Under the pieces are notes generated by a model. It ran no database searches. It saw only the letters and a program-made list of their open reading frames with translations, and was not told the DNA's origin. This document shows positions 45,876 to 54,039 of a DNA stretch of 64,000 bases, in pieces (the first letter of the stretch is position 1; each line of letters opens with the position of its first letter). The translations under genes were made by a program, and so were the position numbers. Source of the stretch: RGIG464 sp045599585 (GTDB lineage Bacteria; Myxococcota_A; Bradymonadia; UBA4248); the NCBI GenBank assembly GCA_045599585.1, contig JAZRWH010000024.1:1-64000 (forward strand), in the 5' to 3' direction.

Positions 45876-46060
45876 ACATTTTTTTGAACATTTTAGGCTA
45901 TTCGAGAATAGTTCGAGATGAAATTGACGACTAACGACGATTCCAATACACTTGCATGAGGGTTTTGAGTGTTTCAAAGAGAGAGTTTCAGGCGTACACA
46001 AGCGAATGAAAATGGTTTTCATTCGTATCCCACCCAATTAACGAACCAGGAGTAAACATC

Positions 46061-46810
46061 ATGAAGAAGATCAACGTAATCGTACGTGTCACAGAGGCCG
46101 ACAACCTTTCGAACGCCATTGTCCGGCAGTTCAAAGCCGAAGTAGATGCAAACACCGGTGTAAGCGACGACACCTACTTGAAGGATACGTTTGCAGAGGT
46201 CGAGGCGCTTTCGGCTTCCCTCACCACAGCTATCAAAGCCGACAAGGCGTCGAGCAATCTGGATGTTGCAGATTCCAGACGTGATGAAATCATCCGCCAT
46301 CTGAATGCAGCGCTGACGGGCTATGCAAACCTGCCGATCCCCGCTTTTCAGGCGTCGGCAACGCCACTGCTCGCAATCATGGCGAAATACAAAGGCATCA
46401 CAGCCGAAAGCTATGCCCGCGAATCGTCGCTGATCAAAAGCCTGCTCGACGATTTGAGTGCCACTGATGCGAAGAATGCCATTTCTGCGTTGCAGGGAAT
46501 TGGCGAACTTGTGAGTGCCCTAATGACTGCTCAAGATGAATTCGACCATGCAAATGACGCATTCAATACGGCAACCGCACAGAAAGCAGCGAGTGCGTCG
46601 AGCCTCAAAAAGCCTTTACTCGCACTCATTAATGATCGCATTGTGCCGTACTTGAATGCAATGAAACTCGCGAAACCTGGGATTTACGGCGAGTTTGTTT
46701 CTAAAGTAGAAAATGAGATCAATCGTGCAAATCAGGCGGTTGCAAAACGTCGAAACAAGGGAGAAGCAGAAGCCTTGATTGAAGATACTGCAGCCGATGA
46801 ATCCGTATAA
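46061..46810 (+). CDS. DUF6261-like helical protein
   Basis: A 249-residue, almost wholly alpha-helical protein (AEVEALSASLTTAIKADKAS, LNAALTGYANLPIPAFQASA, LIKSLLDDLSATDAKNAISA) resembling DUF6261-type proteins of unknown function. AGGAG precedes the ATG. It is the only plus-strand gene between the restriction-modification cassette and the replication operon, followed by a long hairpin that can terminate it. Likely cargo replacing head genes. Confidence 0.6.
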   Translation: MKKINVIVRVTEADNLSNAIVRQFKAEVDANTGVSDDTYLKDTFAEVEALSASLTTAIKADKASSNLDVADSRRDEIIRHLNAALTGYANLPIPAFQASATPLLAIMAKYKGITAESYARESSLIKSLLDDLSATDAKNAISALQGIGELVSALMTAQDEFDHANDAFNTATAQKAASASSLKKPLLALINDRIVPYLNAMKLAKPGIYGEFVSKVENEINRANQAVAKRRNKGEAEALIEDTAADESV

Positions 46811-46874
46811 GCGCGGTAGCGCCGCGAGCCGTATGCGCGCAGACCTTAGGTCGAGCACATAGGCACGCGCAAGA

Positions 46875-46929
46875 GGGCGTATTTGCAAAGAAAGGGACGT
46901 AATCACGTCCCTTTCTTTGCAAATAGCCC
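46875..46929. repeat. longest member of the nested-palindrome family
   Basis: GGGC-G-TATTTGCAAAGAAAGGGACGT, loop AATC, then the exact complement to GCCC, with the same single bulged G. The inner arm is about 21 bp. It may serve as terminator of the preceding plus-strand gene. Further palindromes fill 46811-46950. Confidence 0.75.
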
Positions 46930-47084
46930 GACAAAGGCGAGCCGTATTGAGTAAAACGAAATAGGCGTTTGCAAAAAGCTGAAAAGCGTGTGTGTGGACG
47001 GCATGAATCGATTGAGTTCTGCCCACGTGGAGCAATCCACGTGCTTTGGCCGCTGTAATATCGGTATCAAATAGCCGTCTGTTT

Positions 47085-47489
47085 TCACTTGCCCGTTTCC
47101 TTTTTGCGTTTCGATGTGCGAGAAATTTTCTCGTTTTTTGCCGCAGTCGCCGCTTGTTGCTGTGCCGTGTTGCTCTCGATGGTCAGGTGCAAACGATGTG
47201 CAGCCAATCGCTGAAGCTGTGTGTCGATTAAGTCCTGAACCGCCTTGTATTGCGTCGGTGTCGTCTGAGGAATGACGGTTTGAATGGCGTCTGGCAATGA
47301 ATCGAGGAAACCGACGAACTCGCGCAGAAATCCGTCAAACGCATTCAGCGCCGTTTCGATGCGACACAGCTCACCGCGTTTGTTGTCGAGCTCGAACTGG
47401 TCGCGCCTGACTTTGATTTCAAGTGCTTCGCAGTTCGCAAGCCGCGTGCGGTAATCAATTTCTTCGATTGTCGGTTTCTTCGCGGCCAT
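47085..47489 (-). CDS. terminase small subunit candidate (Nu1-like C-terminal type)
   Basis: A 134-residue helical protein. YRTRLANCEALEIKVRRDQF followed by ELDNKRGELCRIE, FVGFLDSLPDAIQTVIPQ and LIDTQLQRLAAHR follow the pattern of Nu1-type packaging proteins (KR-G-E-L...L..LP.RL). If correct it is the upstream edge of the lost head module, since a large terminase gene should follow but does not. A generic coiled-coil protein is the alternative. Confidence 0.45.
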   Translation of the reverse strand: MAAKKPTIEEIDYRTRLANCEALEIKVRRDQFELDNKRGELCRIETALNAFDGFLREFVGFLDSLPDAIQTVIPQTTPTQYKAVQDLIDTQLQRLAAHRLHLTIESNTAQQQAATAAKNEKISRTSKRKKETGK

Positions 47490-47582
47490 AATCCATCATC
47501 AACAAGCATCCCAGTACTCCGAAATTTTTAACGATCGCGCAAAGGCGGTCGTGCGCAACACCTCCCGGCTCGCTGGTAGTAC

Positions 47583-48005
47583 CTATCCCACAAAACGCGC
47601 CGTATGGGCTTCAAATAGACCTGCATCATCGGTCTGCGCATATTCCATGAGTGCTATGATTTCCCATGGATTCAGCGTGGCAATCTTCGCAATCGGCACA
47701 TCATTCGAGTCATTGAACAGTTCAACCACTTTGCTCAAATTCAGCGCCGGATAAAACGATAATTCATCCCACGATACATTATCGACGTAATGAATGCGTC
47801 TAAGCACATAATAAAGACTTCGAGCCTGTTCACGATTGAACTTTTTCTCGATCGAGCGCTCGCCATCGGTCAAAATCTTGAGAAATGTAAACAAATACCG
47901 GCTCAACACACGCGACGTTTTGTTTTCCTGAGATTCAACACGTCTGCGAATCATGTTGTAGCTCTTGTTCGTGATCTCAACCGTGATTTTCCGTCTTTCA
48001 CACAT
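47583..48005 (-). CDS. hypothetical phage protein
   Basis: A 140-residue protein starting MCERRKITVEITNKSYNMIR at ATG 48005 behind GGAGGTGCG. The N-terminus is compatible with a ribbon-helix-helix or small DNA-binding fold. The rest is helical and acidic. It ends the replication operon; a late-gene regulator is possible but unproven. Confidence 0.55.
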   Translation of the reverse strand: MCERRKITVEITNKSYNMIRRRVESQENKTSRVLSRYLFTFLKILTDGERSIEKKFNREQARSLYYVLRRIHYVDNVSWDELSFYPALNLSKVVELFNDSNDVPIAKIATLNPWEIIALMEYAQTDDAGLFEAHTARFVG

Positions 48006-48145
48006 AACGCACCTCCACGATATGGAATGCAAAAACTGCTTGTTTGGCATAAACAAGTCAGATAACATTCAACGCGGATGCGCAAAAAATTCGGTGTGTT
48101 TCCAAGTATTTTTGTGACGGGACGCGGCCACGTCCCACACTGCAT

Positions 48146-48610
48146 CTATTTTGAATCAAAAAGCCTTCCCTGTCTATCCTCAAAGGGCACGTGCATTAGG
48201 ATTTTGTCGTGCGCACGCTCGTAGGCAGACTGCTCTGAATCGCGAATCACTTTTGCCACTTCTTCGCCATCCTGGCAAGTCGATAGCGATTCCGTGAACT
48301 CATACGAGGATTCAAAGCCATGCTTTTTCGCAAGCGCACTCACGCGTTTGGATAAGGCTTCATCCAGAATTTCATTCACAACGCCGTCAATGTTCAACTG
48401 GTTTTCGCCATTCGCCTTGATCATATAATCCAGCATTTGCGCGTATTTGCACAGCGTTTTGAGATTCATCATGTTATCGACAGTGATCTTGAATGTATAA
48501 TCTCCCCATTCCATGTTGCCGGTGTCGTGAATATTCGCACGTTTGATTTCAGCTTCTGATTTGCCATTGACGGCAACAAATGCAGCCTCTGTATATGTTT
48601 TCTTTGCCAT
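48146..48610 (-). CDS. hypothetical phage protein
   Basis: A 154-residue helical, acidic protein (KTLCKYAQMLDYMIKANGEN...). Separated by three bases from the upstream helicase-loader-like gene, so in the same early operon. No family recognised. Confidence 0.55.
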   Translation of the reverse strand: MAKKTYTEAAFVAVNGKSEAEIKRANIHDTGNMEWGDYTFKITVDNMMNLKTLCKYAQMLDYMIKANGENQLNIDGVVNEILDEALSKRVSALAKKHGFESSYEFTESLSTCQDGEEVAKVIRDSEQSAYERAHDKILMHVPFEDRQGRLFDSK

Positions 48611-48613
48611 AAT

Positions 48614-49153
48614 TTATCCCTCCAATGCAAGGCGTTCATATCCGAGCGCTTGTAAGTCATTTCGTGCCACTTGAGTCTGTTCATTGTCATACGCTTCGAT
48701 GGCCTTCAGCGACGCATGATGATAGATTTCAGTCAATTTGTCTTCGATGTTCATTCGGGCTCGAATGCCATCAAAACGCTGTTTGGCTTTCATTTTGTCC
48801 TCATCGTTTTCTGCCGTTTCCATGTCGCATTCCGCCCGAATCAAATCCTGATACATGCAAAACTGATACTCTTTATATTGGGCATCGAGTTCATAATATT
48901 CATTCGGTAAAAACGCTTTGACATTCGGCGTTTTGACGCACGCTGCCTCGATTTCATAAGCCGATGGAATGAACGTCGGCGACTTTCTGCAAACTCTGTC
49001 GATCGCGTCCAATACATCCTCAATCGAGAATTTGTATAAAACGCGAAAATAACTCGCGATTGTTCGCACCTTGTCTTCGTCAGAAAACTTCGGCGCACTC
49101 GGATGCGTTGACCAAATGTAGGACATAATTTGTCGTGTTTGTGCGATGTTCAT
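48614..49153 (-). CDS. replicative helicase loader/inhibitor-like protein
   Basis: A 179-residue protein. The N-terminal 70 residues (RQIMSYIWSTHPSAPKFSDE... FSIEDVLDAIDRVC... SPTFIPSAYEIEAA) follow the G39P/DnaI-type pattern of phage helicase loaders, in which a helical domain ends at a Pro-rich 'PP/IPSAxEI' turn. It would recruit the host helicase for phage replication. The middle is a coiled coil. Confidence 0.55.
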   Translation of the reverse strand: MNIAQTRQIMSYIWSTHPSAPKFSDEDKVRTIASYFRVLYKFSIEDVLDAIDRVCRKSPTFIPSAYEIEAACVKTPNVKAFLPNEYYELDAQYKEYQFCMYQDLIRAECDMETAENDEDKMKAKQRFDGIRARMNIEDKLTEIYHHASLKAIEAYDNEQTQVARNDLQALGYERLALEG

Positions 49154-49159
49154 AATAAC

Positions 49160-49564
49160 CTACCAACTTGTTTTGTTGCCATCTGTGCAATACCCAGTTT
49201 GCGATTGTGGTTGTTGCATTTGTCCTGGTTGACCGTCTTTTCTGCGCCATTTGTTGATATCGCCAATAATGCCGCGTTCGATCATCCATGGTTTCGCCGA
49301 ATACCCGCCGAGCGGCCCCTGACGAAGCACGCCGTGTTTAAGCAGAATGTCCCACACAATCTGCGCCTGTTTGAGATTGGTATTCGTTAGCCTCGATAGG
49401 TCGGTTGCGTTTTGTATATTATCTGTCCCGTTCGCTGTGCGATATAATAATTCTATAAAACACATTTTTCGATAAGCCGCAGAGTTATCATGTGGGCGTG
49501 ATGTGGCATTGAGTTCTCTCACAACATCGCTTTCATATAGATTTTCGTTAAATAGAAAATACAT
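49160..49564 (-). CDS. phage replication-associated winged-helix candidate
   Basis: A 134-residue protein. NATDLSRLTNTNLKQAQIVW followed by DILLKHGVLRQ looks like a winged helix-turn-helix. The C-terminus is Gln/Gly-rich. Directly upstream of the helicase-loader-like gene, a common place for an origin-binding protein. Confidence 0.45.
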   Translation of the reverse strand: MYFLFNENLYESDVVRELNATSRPHDNSAAYRKMCFIELLYRTANGTDNIQNATDLSRLTNTNLKQAQIVWDILLKHGVLRQGPLGGYSAKPWMIERGIIGDINKWRRKDGQPGQMQQPQSQTGYCTDGNKTSW

Positions 49565-49587
49565 AGCACCGACCTTTTTATAATTTA

Positions 49588-49765
49588 TTGGATTGTTCGG
49601 CTATCGCCTGACGTCGATACGCCTCACATCGCGTGCCTATTTCATACGGCCCGCGCGTCGCGCTATTGGCATACGCGCGACTTTAGCAGGCATGGCGTGG
49701 CGTATTGAGCGACAGCGAGAAGCCACGCCCGCAGTGCGTATGGCCAAAGGCCATAGCACGCGCCC
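49588..49765. repeat. nested palindromes within the replication operon
   Basis: Several hairpins of the bulged-G family (for example GGGCGTGCTATGGCC...GGCCATACGCACTGC region 49731-49765) fill the gap between two genes of one operon. Confidence 0.6.
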
Positions 49766-50304
49766 TTAAAACGGAACTTCTTCAGGGTAACCGCCGCCAA
49801 ATGACTGCGGATAGCCCTGGTGTCGCATTGGCTGCGCCTGTCTATTTTCGACAAACGGGTTGTAATCCGGGTTATTTTTTGATGGATCGCTTTGTACAAA
49901 CGGTCGATGTTGCAATCTTTATAGACTTTGCCATCGATCGTACGTGATTTTACGGTCACTTCGAGCGTCAGACCGCGTGCAGACGGAAACACGGCAATGA
50001 GTTCTTCGGGATCAGCCGGAACCGGCAAACCAAGGCGCGTCAAATCGCCTTTGAGATAAGACAGATTCATTTCCGATCGAATCGTTGAGAACTTGCGGAA
50101 GCGCATTCCTGTGCAATTTCCATCAATCACACGAAATATATAAATAATCGTCGGATCGGTCGGATTGTTATTGAAATCGACTTCCGAATATTTCACATCC
50201 TCGATGACAACGCGGTATTTGCCATCCTCAGGCACGTCAAACTCGCTTGCAAATTTGACCTCTGCTTTTGCCCACTGACTTCTGAAATTGCTCATCTTTG
50301 ACAT
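49766..50304 (-). CDS. SSB-like (DUF669-type) protein with frameshifted C-terminal tail
   Basis: A ssDNA-binding candidate beside the Sak4-like ATPase. The OB-like body (DVPEDGKYRVVIEDVKYSEV, FPSARGLTLEVTVKSRT) is followed by NIDRLYKAIHQK. The in-phase frame then runs on through palindromes to 49663. The -1 frame, entered at the A6 run (complement of 49874-49879), instead reads NNPDYNPFVENRQAQPMR and ends GGGYPEEVPF at TAA 49766-49768, a typical acidic SSB tail. Either a slippage product or a one-base deletion. Confidence 0.7.
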
Positions 50305-50316
50305 AATATTTTCTCC

Positions 50317-51039
50317 TTATGCGTTGTTTTCCTGTGCAGACTCGCCCAGGTATTGTTTTTTGAATATGTAATAATTGAGCGGAAGCGGGTCGGATAGCCG
50401 CCCCGAACGATCGCCAGCTTCCCAAACCGATGACGGCGCCACACGAAGCAGACGCTTTTCAACGCGATCGCCATCTGGCGTGTATGTGATTTCGCTCGTC
50501 GCAAAACCGATGACATCGACAAGCGGCAGAATGACGGCGCGTGCTCGTTCCGGAATCGTCGGCAGGAATTTCGACACCTTTCCATTCGTCGTTTCGACGT
50601 CGGCCATTTGTGCATGACTCACGAAAACCATGCCCATATCAAGACGAACAATGCGTGCGATTAGGTCGCTGAATGCCGTGCTTGCGAGGTCTTTTCCCTT
50701 GCCATACGGAATGTCCACAAGGCTTTCAACTTTGCGTGATTTGCGCACGTATTCAGTGCAGAATGCCCAAAGTTGATCGACCGTATCTACAATCAGTGTC
50801 TTGTATCCATGGCCGCCTTTTTCGAGAATCGAAACGAGTTCAAGACATTCGTTCCAATCATTCACTCGAACATTTTTCGTTTTGAGGTAGTTCAAACCTG
50901 GTTCCGTGGCCATGAACAGTGCGTTTTCAAATCGACTGCAAAACGTGCTTTTTCCAATCTTTGGCTGGCCATAAATAATCATCGAAATATGGTCGATATC
51001 AAAGATGGGATCTTGTGTTTCGGTAGGTAGTTTAATCAT
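50317..51039 (-). CDS. Sak4-like RecA-family ATPase (single-strand annealing)
   Basis: A 240-residue NTPase with Walker A YGQPKIGKSTF (about 23-33), Walker B KTLIVDTVDQLW and a RecA-like core (AAA_24/Sak4 type). With the SSB-like partner downstream and the nuclease upstream it makes a phage recombination module of the kind used in replication and repair. Confidence 0.8.
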   Translation of the reverse strand: MIKLPTETQDPIFDIDHISMIIYGQPKIGKSTFCSRFENALFMATEPGLNYLKTKNVRVNDWNECLELVSILEKGGHGYKTLIVDTVDQLWAFCTEYVRKSRKVESLVDIPYGKGKDLASTAFSDLIARIVRLDMGMVFVSHAQMADVETTNGKVSKFLPTIPERARAVILPLVDVIGFATSEITYTPDGDRVEKRLLRVAPSSVWEAGDRSGRLSDPLPLNYYIFKKQYLGESAQENNA

Positions 51040-51048
51040 TTCGTTCTC

Positions 51049-51189
51049 CTAAAGTTCGTTCAATACGTCCTGGTAATCGTCTAGTTCGTCATAATCGTCA
51101 TCGTAATAATCGCAATGGAAGGCGGCATAAGCGGCTTCTAAATCGCGCTCGATGCCGAGTCGGTCGTCTAAATAATCGTCATCCCACAT
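51049..51189 (-). CDS. small acidic protein
   Basis: A 46-residue protein starting MWDDDYLDDRLGIERDLEAA at ATG 51189 behind GGAGGAAAG; the C-terminus is Asp/Tyr-rich. It overlaps the upstream nuclease stop by 11 bases. It could mimic DNA by charge. No family recognised. Confidence 0.55.
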   Translation of the reverse strand: MWDDDYLDDRLGIERDLEAAYAAFHCDYYDDDYDELDDYQDVLNEL

Positions 51190-52201
51190 GGCTTTCCTCC
51201 AATTCAATGTGCGCCATTTCGTGTTTGAACTCATCCGGGCACTTCGTTACATCTCCATGTTCTCGACATAATCCTAAATATTGGCAGCCGTCATACTTGG
51301 TGCAGCTCCCTGTGTTCGGGTAAATATTTGCCGTCATCATGTCTTTTGCGGCAAACCACATGTTTTGCACGGCTTCGCGTTTGCGATCTTTCGTCAAAGG
51401 CACTTCGACGCGTCGGAAACTGTCAGCTGTCACGGCTTCGTTGCATCGCGCAAGGAAGCTGTCGTAGGTGTCTGGTTCCTGCTTTTTAGCTGTCGATTTG
51501 CCAGTTTTGCTTTTGGCAATCAAAGCCGCCTTTCGAGCTTCAAATTCTTCATCCGTTTCGCCGACTTTCCACACACACGAAGGCTTTTGAATGATGTCGT
51601 AGATCGCGCCCTCGATGGGCGTTCCCATGCGTTCAAGCGCCCAGCCATAAAGCGCAATCTGTGCATCGATGTCGATTCGATTGATATATTGTTCGGTGAT
51701 ACTCGACGTCGTTTTGTGTTCCAGAATCCAGTATTTGCCGTCTTTTTTGACGACGCCGTCTGTCTTGCCTCGAAAGGCAAATGTGCGTGAGATTCGCCCT
51801 GTAATGGGATTGACCAGCGGAAGTGTGAACGTGTCTTCGACCGAAACAACCTCAAAATCTTCCTGCGCATACACGTCACAATATTTTTCGATCATGACGC
51901 GCACTTTGATCATTTCATCGACCGTGAGTCCAGATTCCGCACCACGTGACAATGCGGCATCCACAGCGCCTGCACGCAAACCAAATTTGAACCAAAATTC
52001 CAAACCGGCATGAACGGCGCTTCCAACATCGAGCGATCGGATCGGTTTAACCGGCACGATCTGTTTGTTGTAGCGGTAATCCCACTTTTGGCGGCATTCC
52101 TGAAAACACTGTGTCATGCTGTGCGTGATGGTTTTGAGTTCCTTCTTAGACTGAATTTCTTTTTGCAGATCGAGTCTGCCATGGCTTCTCTTATCGATCA
52201 T
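51179..52201 (-). CDS. PD-(D/E)XK nuclease, Cas4/RecB-like with Cys cluster
   Basis: A 340-residue nuclease. GKTDGVVKKDGKYWILEHKT gives the Asp and Glu-x-Lys of the active site. An N-terminal Cys (QCFQECRQKW) and C-terminal CTKYDGCQYLGLC provide ligands for an iron-sulfur cluster as in Cas4/AddB-type nucleases. Probably the exonuclease of the recombination module. Its ATG overlaps the stop of the 53-residue upstream gene. Confidence 0.85.
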   Translation of the reverse strand: MIDKRSHGRLDLQKEIQSKKELKTITHSMTQCFQECRQKWDYRYNKQIVPVKPIRSLDVGSAVHAGLEFWFKFGLRAGAVDAALSRGAESGLTVDEMIKVRVMIEKYCDVYAQEDFEVVSVEDTFTLPLVNPITGRISRTFAFRGKTDGVVKKDGKYWILEHKTTSSITEQYINRIDIDAQIALYGWALERMGTPIEGAIYDIIQKPSCVWKVGETDEEFEARKAALIAKSKTGKSTAKKQEPDTYDSFLARCNEAVTADSFRRVEVPLTKDRKREAVQNMWFAAKDMMTANIYPNTGSCTKYDGCQYLGLCREHGDVTKCPDEFKHEMAHIELEESHVG

Positions 52202-52359
52202 GACGCTTTCCTATCTTGAACTTTGACCTTGTTTAAGAATCCTAAAACCTGTGCTTGAATATCTTTCCAGATGTCCCAGCTTGGGTCGTTCTCATGGCGC
52301 TTTTCGATTGTTTCAGCCTGTTCAACTGAAAGATAATACACGTAGTCCCTATCAAACAT
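52198..52359 (-). CDS. hypothetical 53-residue early protein
   Basis: An open frame MFDRDYVYYLSVEQAETIEK...QDRKAS behind GGGAGA, with an ATGA overlap to the nuclease gene. It appears to be the first full gene of the minus-strand replication operon. Function unknown. Confidence 0.6.
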   Translation of the reverse strand: MFDRDYVYYLSVEQAETIEKRHENDPSWDIWKDIQAQVLGFLNKVKVQDRKAS

Positions 52360-52498
52360 GTTGCTTCTCCCTTTGGCGGCAGTTCACCTGCCGCGTTAAA
52401 AATCTGTCGGCACAAAAGTGCACCGAACCGCTGACAGTCTTGTTACCGCACCAACATTCGTTGGCGTTAAAATGTGTCTTCTAAAATTCGTTGGGCAT
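52352..52498 (-). pseudogene. four-Cys micro-ORF interrupted by an in-frame amber codon
   Basis: ATG 52498 opens MPNEF, then TAG at 52481-52483, then KTHFNANECWCGNKTVSGSV and HFCADRFLTRQVNC. C-x-C...C...C looks zinc-binding. The frame ends at TGA overlapping the next start. No start codon follows the amber before the Cys motif, so it is a broken gene or a readthrough product. Confidence 0.35.
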
Positions 52499-52656
52499 GT
52501 GCGTCGTAAATGACACGCCCGTCATTGAGCCTGATTGGCTAATGCGTGGGGATGTAAAAATAAAAGTCCACTGCGTTCATTGTTTTGTTCCTCGAATGAT
52601 TTGGTTTCAATTTGGTTTCAATTTGGCGAGTGTTTCAAGCTCGCAAAAACGAAAAA

Positions 52657-52736
52657 TGGCATGTGGGTGTTGAAACAGCGCCATTCGAGAACGCCCCTAC
52701 CGCTTTCAATGTATGACGGTAGGCACCCACATGCCA
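52657..52736. ncRNA. structured-RNA candidate
   Basis: Stem 1: TGGCATGTGGGTG (52657-52669) with CACCCACATGCCA (52724-52736), 13 perfect pairs. Stem 2: CCTACCG (52696-52702) with CGGTAGG (52717-52723), directly stacked on stem 1. A 26-base single strand joins them on one side. A small hairpin (52626-52644) and a triplicated TTTGGTTTCAA lie just before. The rest of 52499-53016 has no gene. Strand unknown. Confidence 0.5.
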
Positions 52737-53016
52737 AAAGTATATTTAGCACAATGTGCGAGATTATCAAATCTGATTTTATCGAATGACCGAGTGTTTC
52801 CACCCTAACGTCGGAATGTTTCAAGTTCCTTCGTTGACCGTTGTTCTCGCTCCATAGACGCATGAAGTCAACTTCATTGTGCAACTTTTTTTCGACCTGA
52901 TTATTTTGGTGTTGAGAGAGTCGCGCGCACGCGTTTTCTATCTCTCTTTTTATTATTTTGTATTGATCTATTTATATATAATAGGCGGCATAAGCCGTTG
53001 ATTTTGTTAGGTTTTT

Positions 53017-53137
53017 ACGGTTCTCAGACGGTTCTCAGACGGTTCTCAGACGGTTCTCAGACGGTTCTCAGACGGTTCTCAGACGGTTCTCAGACGGTTC
53101 TCAGACGGTTCTCAGACGGTTCTCAGACGGTTCTCAG
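53017..53137. repeat. eleven exact copies of an 11-bp unit
   Basis: ACGGTTCTCAG repeated 11 times without mismatch. Each junction contains CTCAGAC, the same 7-mer as the element's target duplication. Upstream of higB and of the start of the minus-strand replication operon, a place suited to iterons or operators. Confidence 0.92.
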
Positions 53138-53321
53138 ACAGTTCGACAACGGAATTTGTCCACATGAAATCCCAAGATTGTGGATAATTAGGCGCCTGCC
53201 GATGTCAATTTATGAGAAATTTCTCATAAAATGCTTGATTTGATTATGAGTTATTGCTAATATTAGTTTGTTCACGGGGCAAACCGGAACGGCTCTTTGA
53301 CAACAGAATAAAGGAGGTTGA

Positions 53322-53663
53322 ATGGAAATCATCTACTATGAAACGGCAGACGGCAAAAGGCCAGCCAGCGACTTCATCGACAGTCTGCCTCTTAAGTCTA
53401 AACAAAAGGTTTTGAGGTCAATCGAATTACTCAAAGCATTGGGGGTTCAGCTCAAAAGGCCACACACGGATGACCTTAGAGATGGAATTCACGAACTCAG
53501 AACACAATTTGGTAGCAATCAATATCGAGTTCTCTACTTTTTCATGGTTGGCGACAAAGCTATCCTGACAAATGGATTTACGAAAAAGACCATGAAAGTT
53601 CCCGATTCAGAAATTGATTTAGCGATTAGCTACCGAACAGACTATACCAACCGCAACAAGTAA
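53322..53663 (+). CDS. HigB/Gp49-like toxin
   Basis: A 113-residue RelE-superfamily toxin of the phage-derived Gp49 type: ADGKRPASDFIDSLPLKSKQ, HELRTQFGSNQYRVLYFFMV and GFTKKTMKVPDSEID are the typical blocks. Expected to cleave mRNA at the ribosome. AAAGGAGG precedes the ATG. Toxin first, antitoxin second, as in hig operons. It may stabilise the prophage. Confidence 0.88.
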   Translation: MEIIYYETADGKRPASDFIDSLPLKSKQKVLRSIELLKALGVQLKRPHTDDLRDGIHELRTQFGSNQYRVLYFFMVGDKAILTNGFTKKTMKVPDSEIDLAISYRTDYTNRNK

Positions 53664-53701
53664 CCGCAGGCCCCGCAAGGGGTTTGCAAAGGAGCATGGT
53701 C

Positions 53702-53980
53702 ATGACATTCGAAGAACATCTGGCAAAAAACATGGAAGATCCCAAATTCAAAGATGGATATGACGATTTGGAGGCAAGTTTCAGTCTTATTGCAACACTT
53801 ATCAAAGCTCGTAATGAAGAAGGCATTACTCAGGCTGAACTAGCAAAACGAACAGGCATCGCTCAAAGCGAACTGTCTAAAATTGAAACTGGCGAAGCTA
53901 ACCCATCGCTCAGGCGCATCAATCGCATTGCCAAAGGTCTTGGTCGTAAAGTTCAAATCACGTTTGCCCCGCGTGACTAA
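53702..53980 (+). CDS. HigA-like XRE antitoxin
   Basis: A 92-residue antitoxin. The N-terminus (MTFEEHLAKNMEDPKFKDGY) contacts the toxin and the HTH (TQAELAKRTGIAQSELSKIE) binds the operator. AAAGGAG before ATG 53702 is preferred to an ATG 18 bases upstream. It lies 38 bases after the toxin gene and ends before a strong terminator. Confidence 0.88.
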   Translation: MTFEEHLAKNMEDPKFKDGYDDLEASFSLIATLIKARNEEGITQAELAKRTGIAQSELSKIETGEANPSLRRINRIAKGLGRKVQITFAPRD

Positions 53981-54011
53981 TCGAATGAGGCCATTCAATC
54001 TCACATGATAG

Positions 54012-54039
54012 CAAGCCCCCAGTGATGGGGGCTTTTTTA
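54012..54039 (+). terminator. terminator after the toxin-antitoxin operon
   Basis: AAGCCCCC-agtgat-GGGGGCTT followed by TTTTT. It lies against the convergent VRR-NUC stop. Confidence 0.88.

Noticed and set aside
49663..49765. Last 33 residues of the SSB-like frame as real protein
   Set aside because: They translate intergenic palindromes; the -1 frame gives a coherent SSB-type tail.
52657..52736. Rho-independent terminator
   Set aside because: No T-run follows either arm, and the two-stem design is larger than a terminator.
53017..53137. CRISPR array
   Set aside because: The units are only 11 bp and directly adjacent without spacers; no cas genes. The Cas4-like nuclease belongs to the recombination operon.
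52998..53243. Repetitive protein with SDGSQTVLRRF units
   Set aside because: It is the reading of the 11-bp tandem array; no start signal and no conserved composition outside the array.
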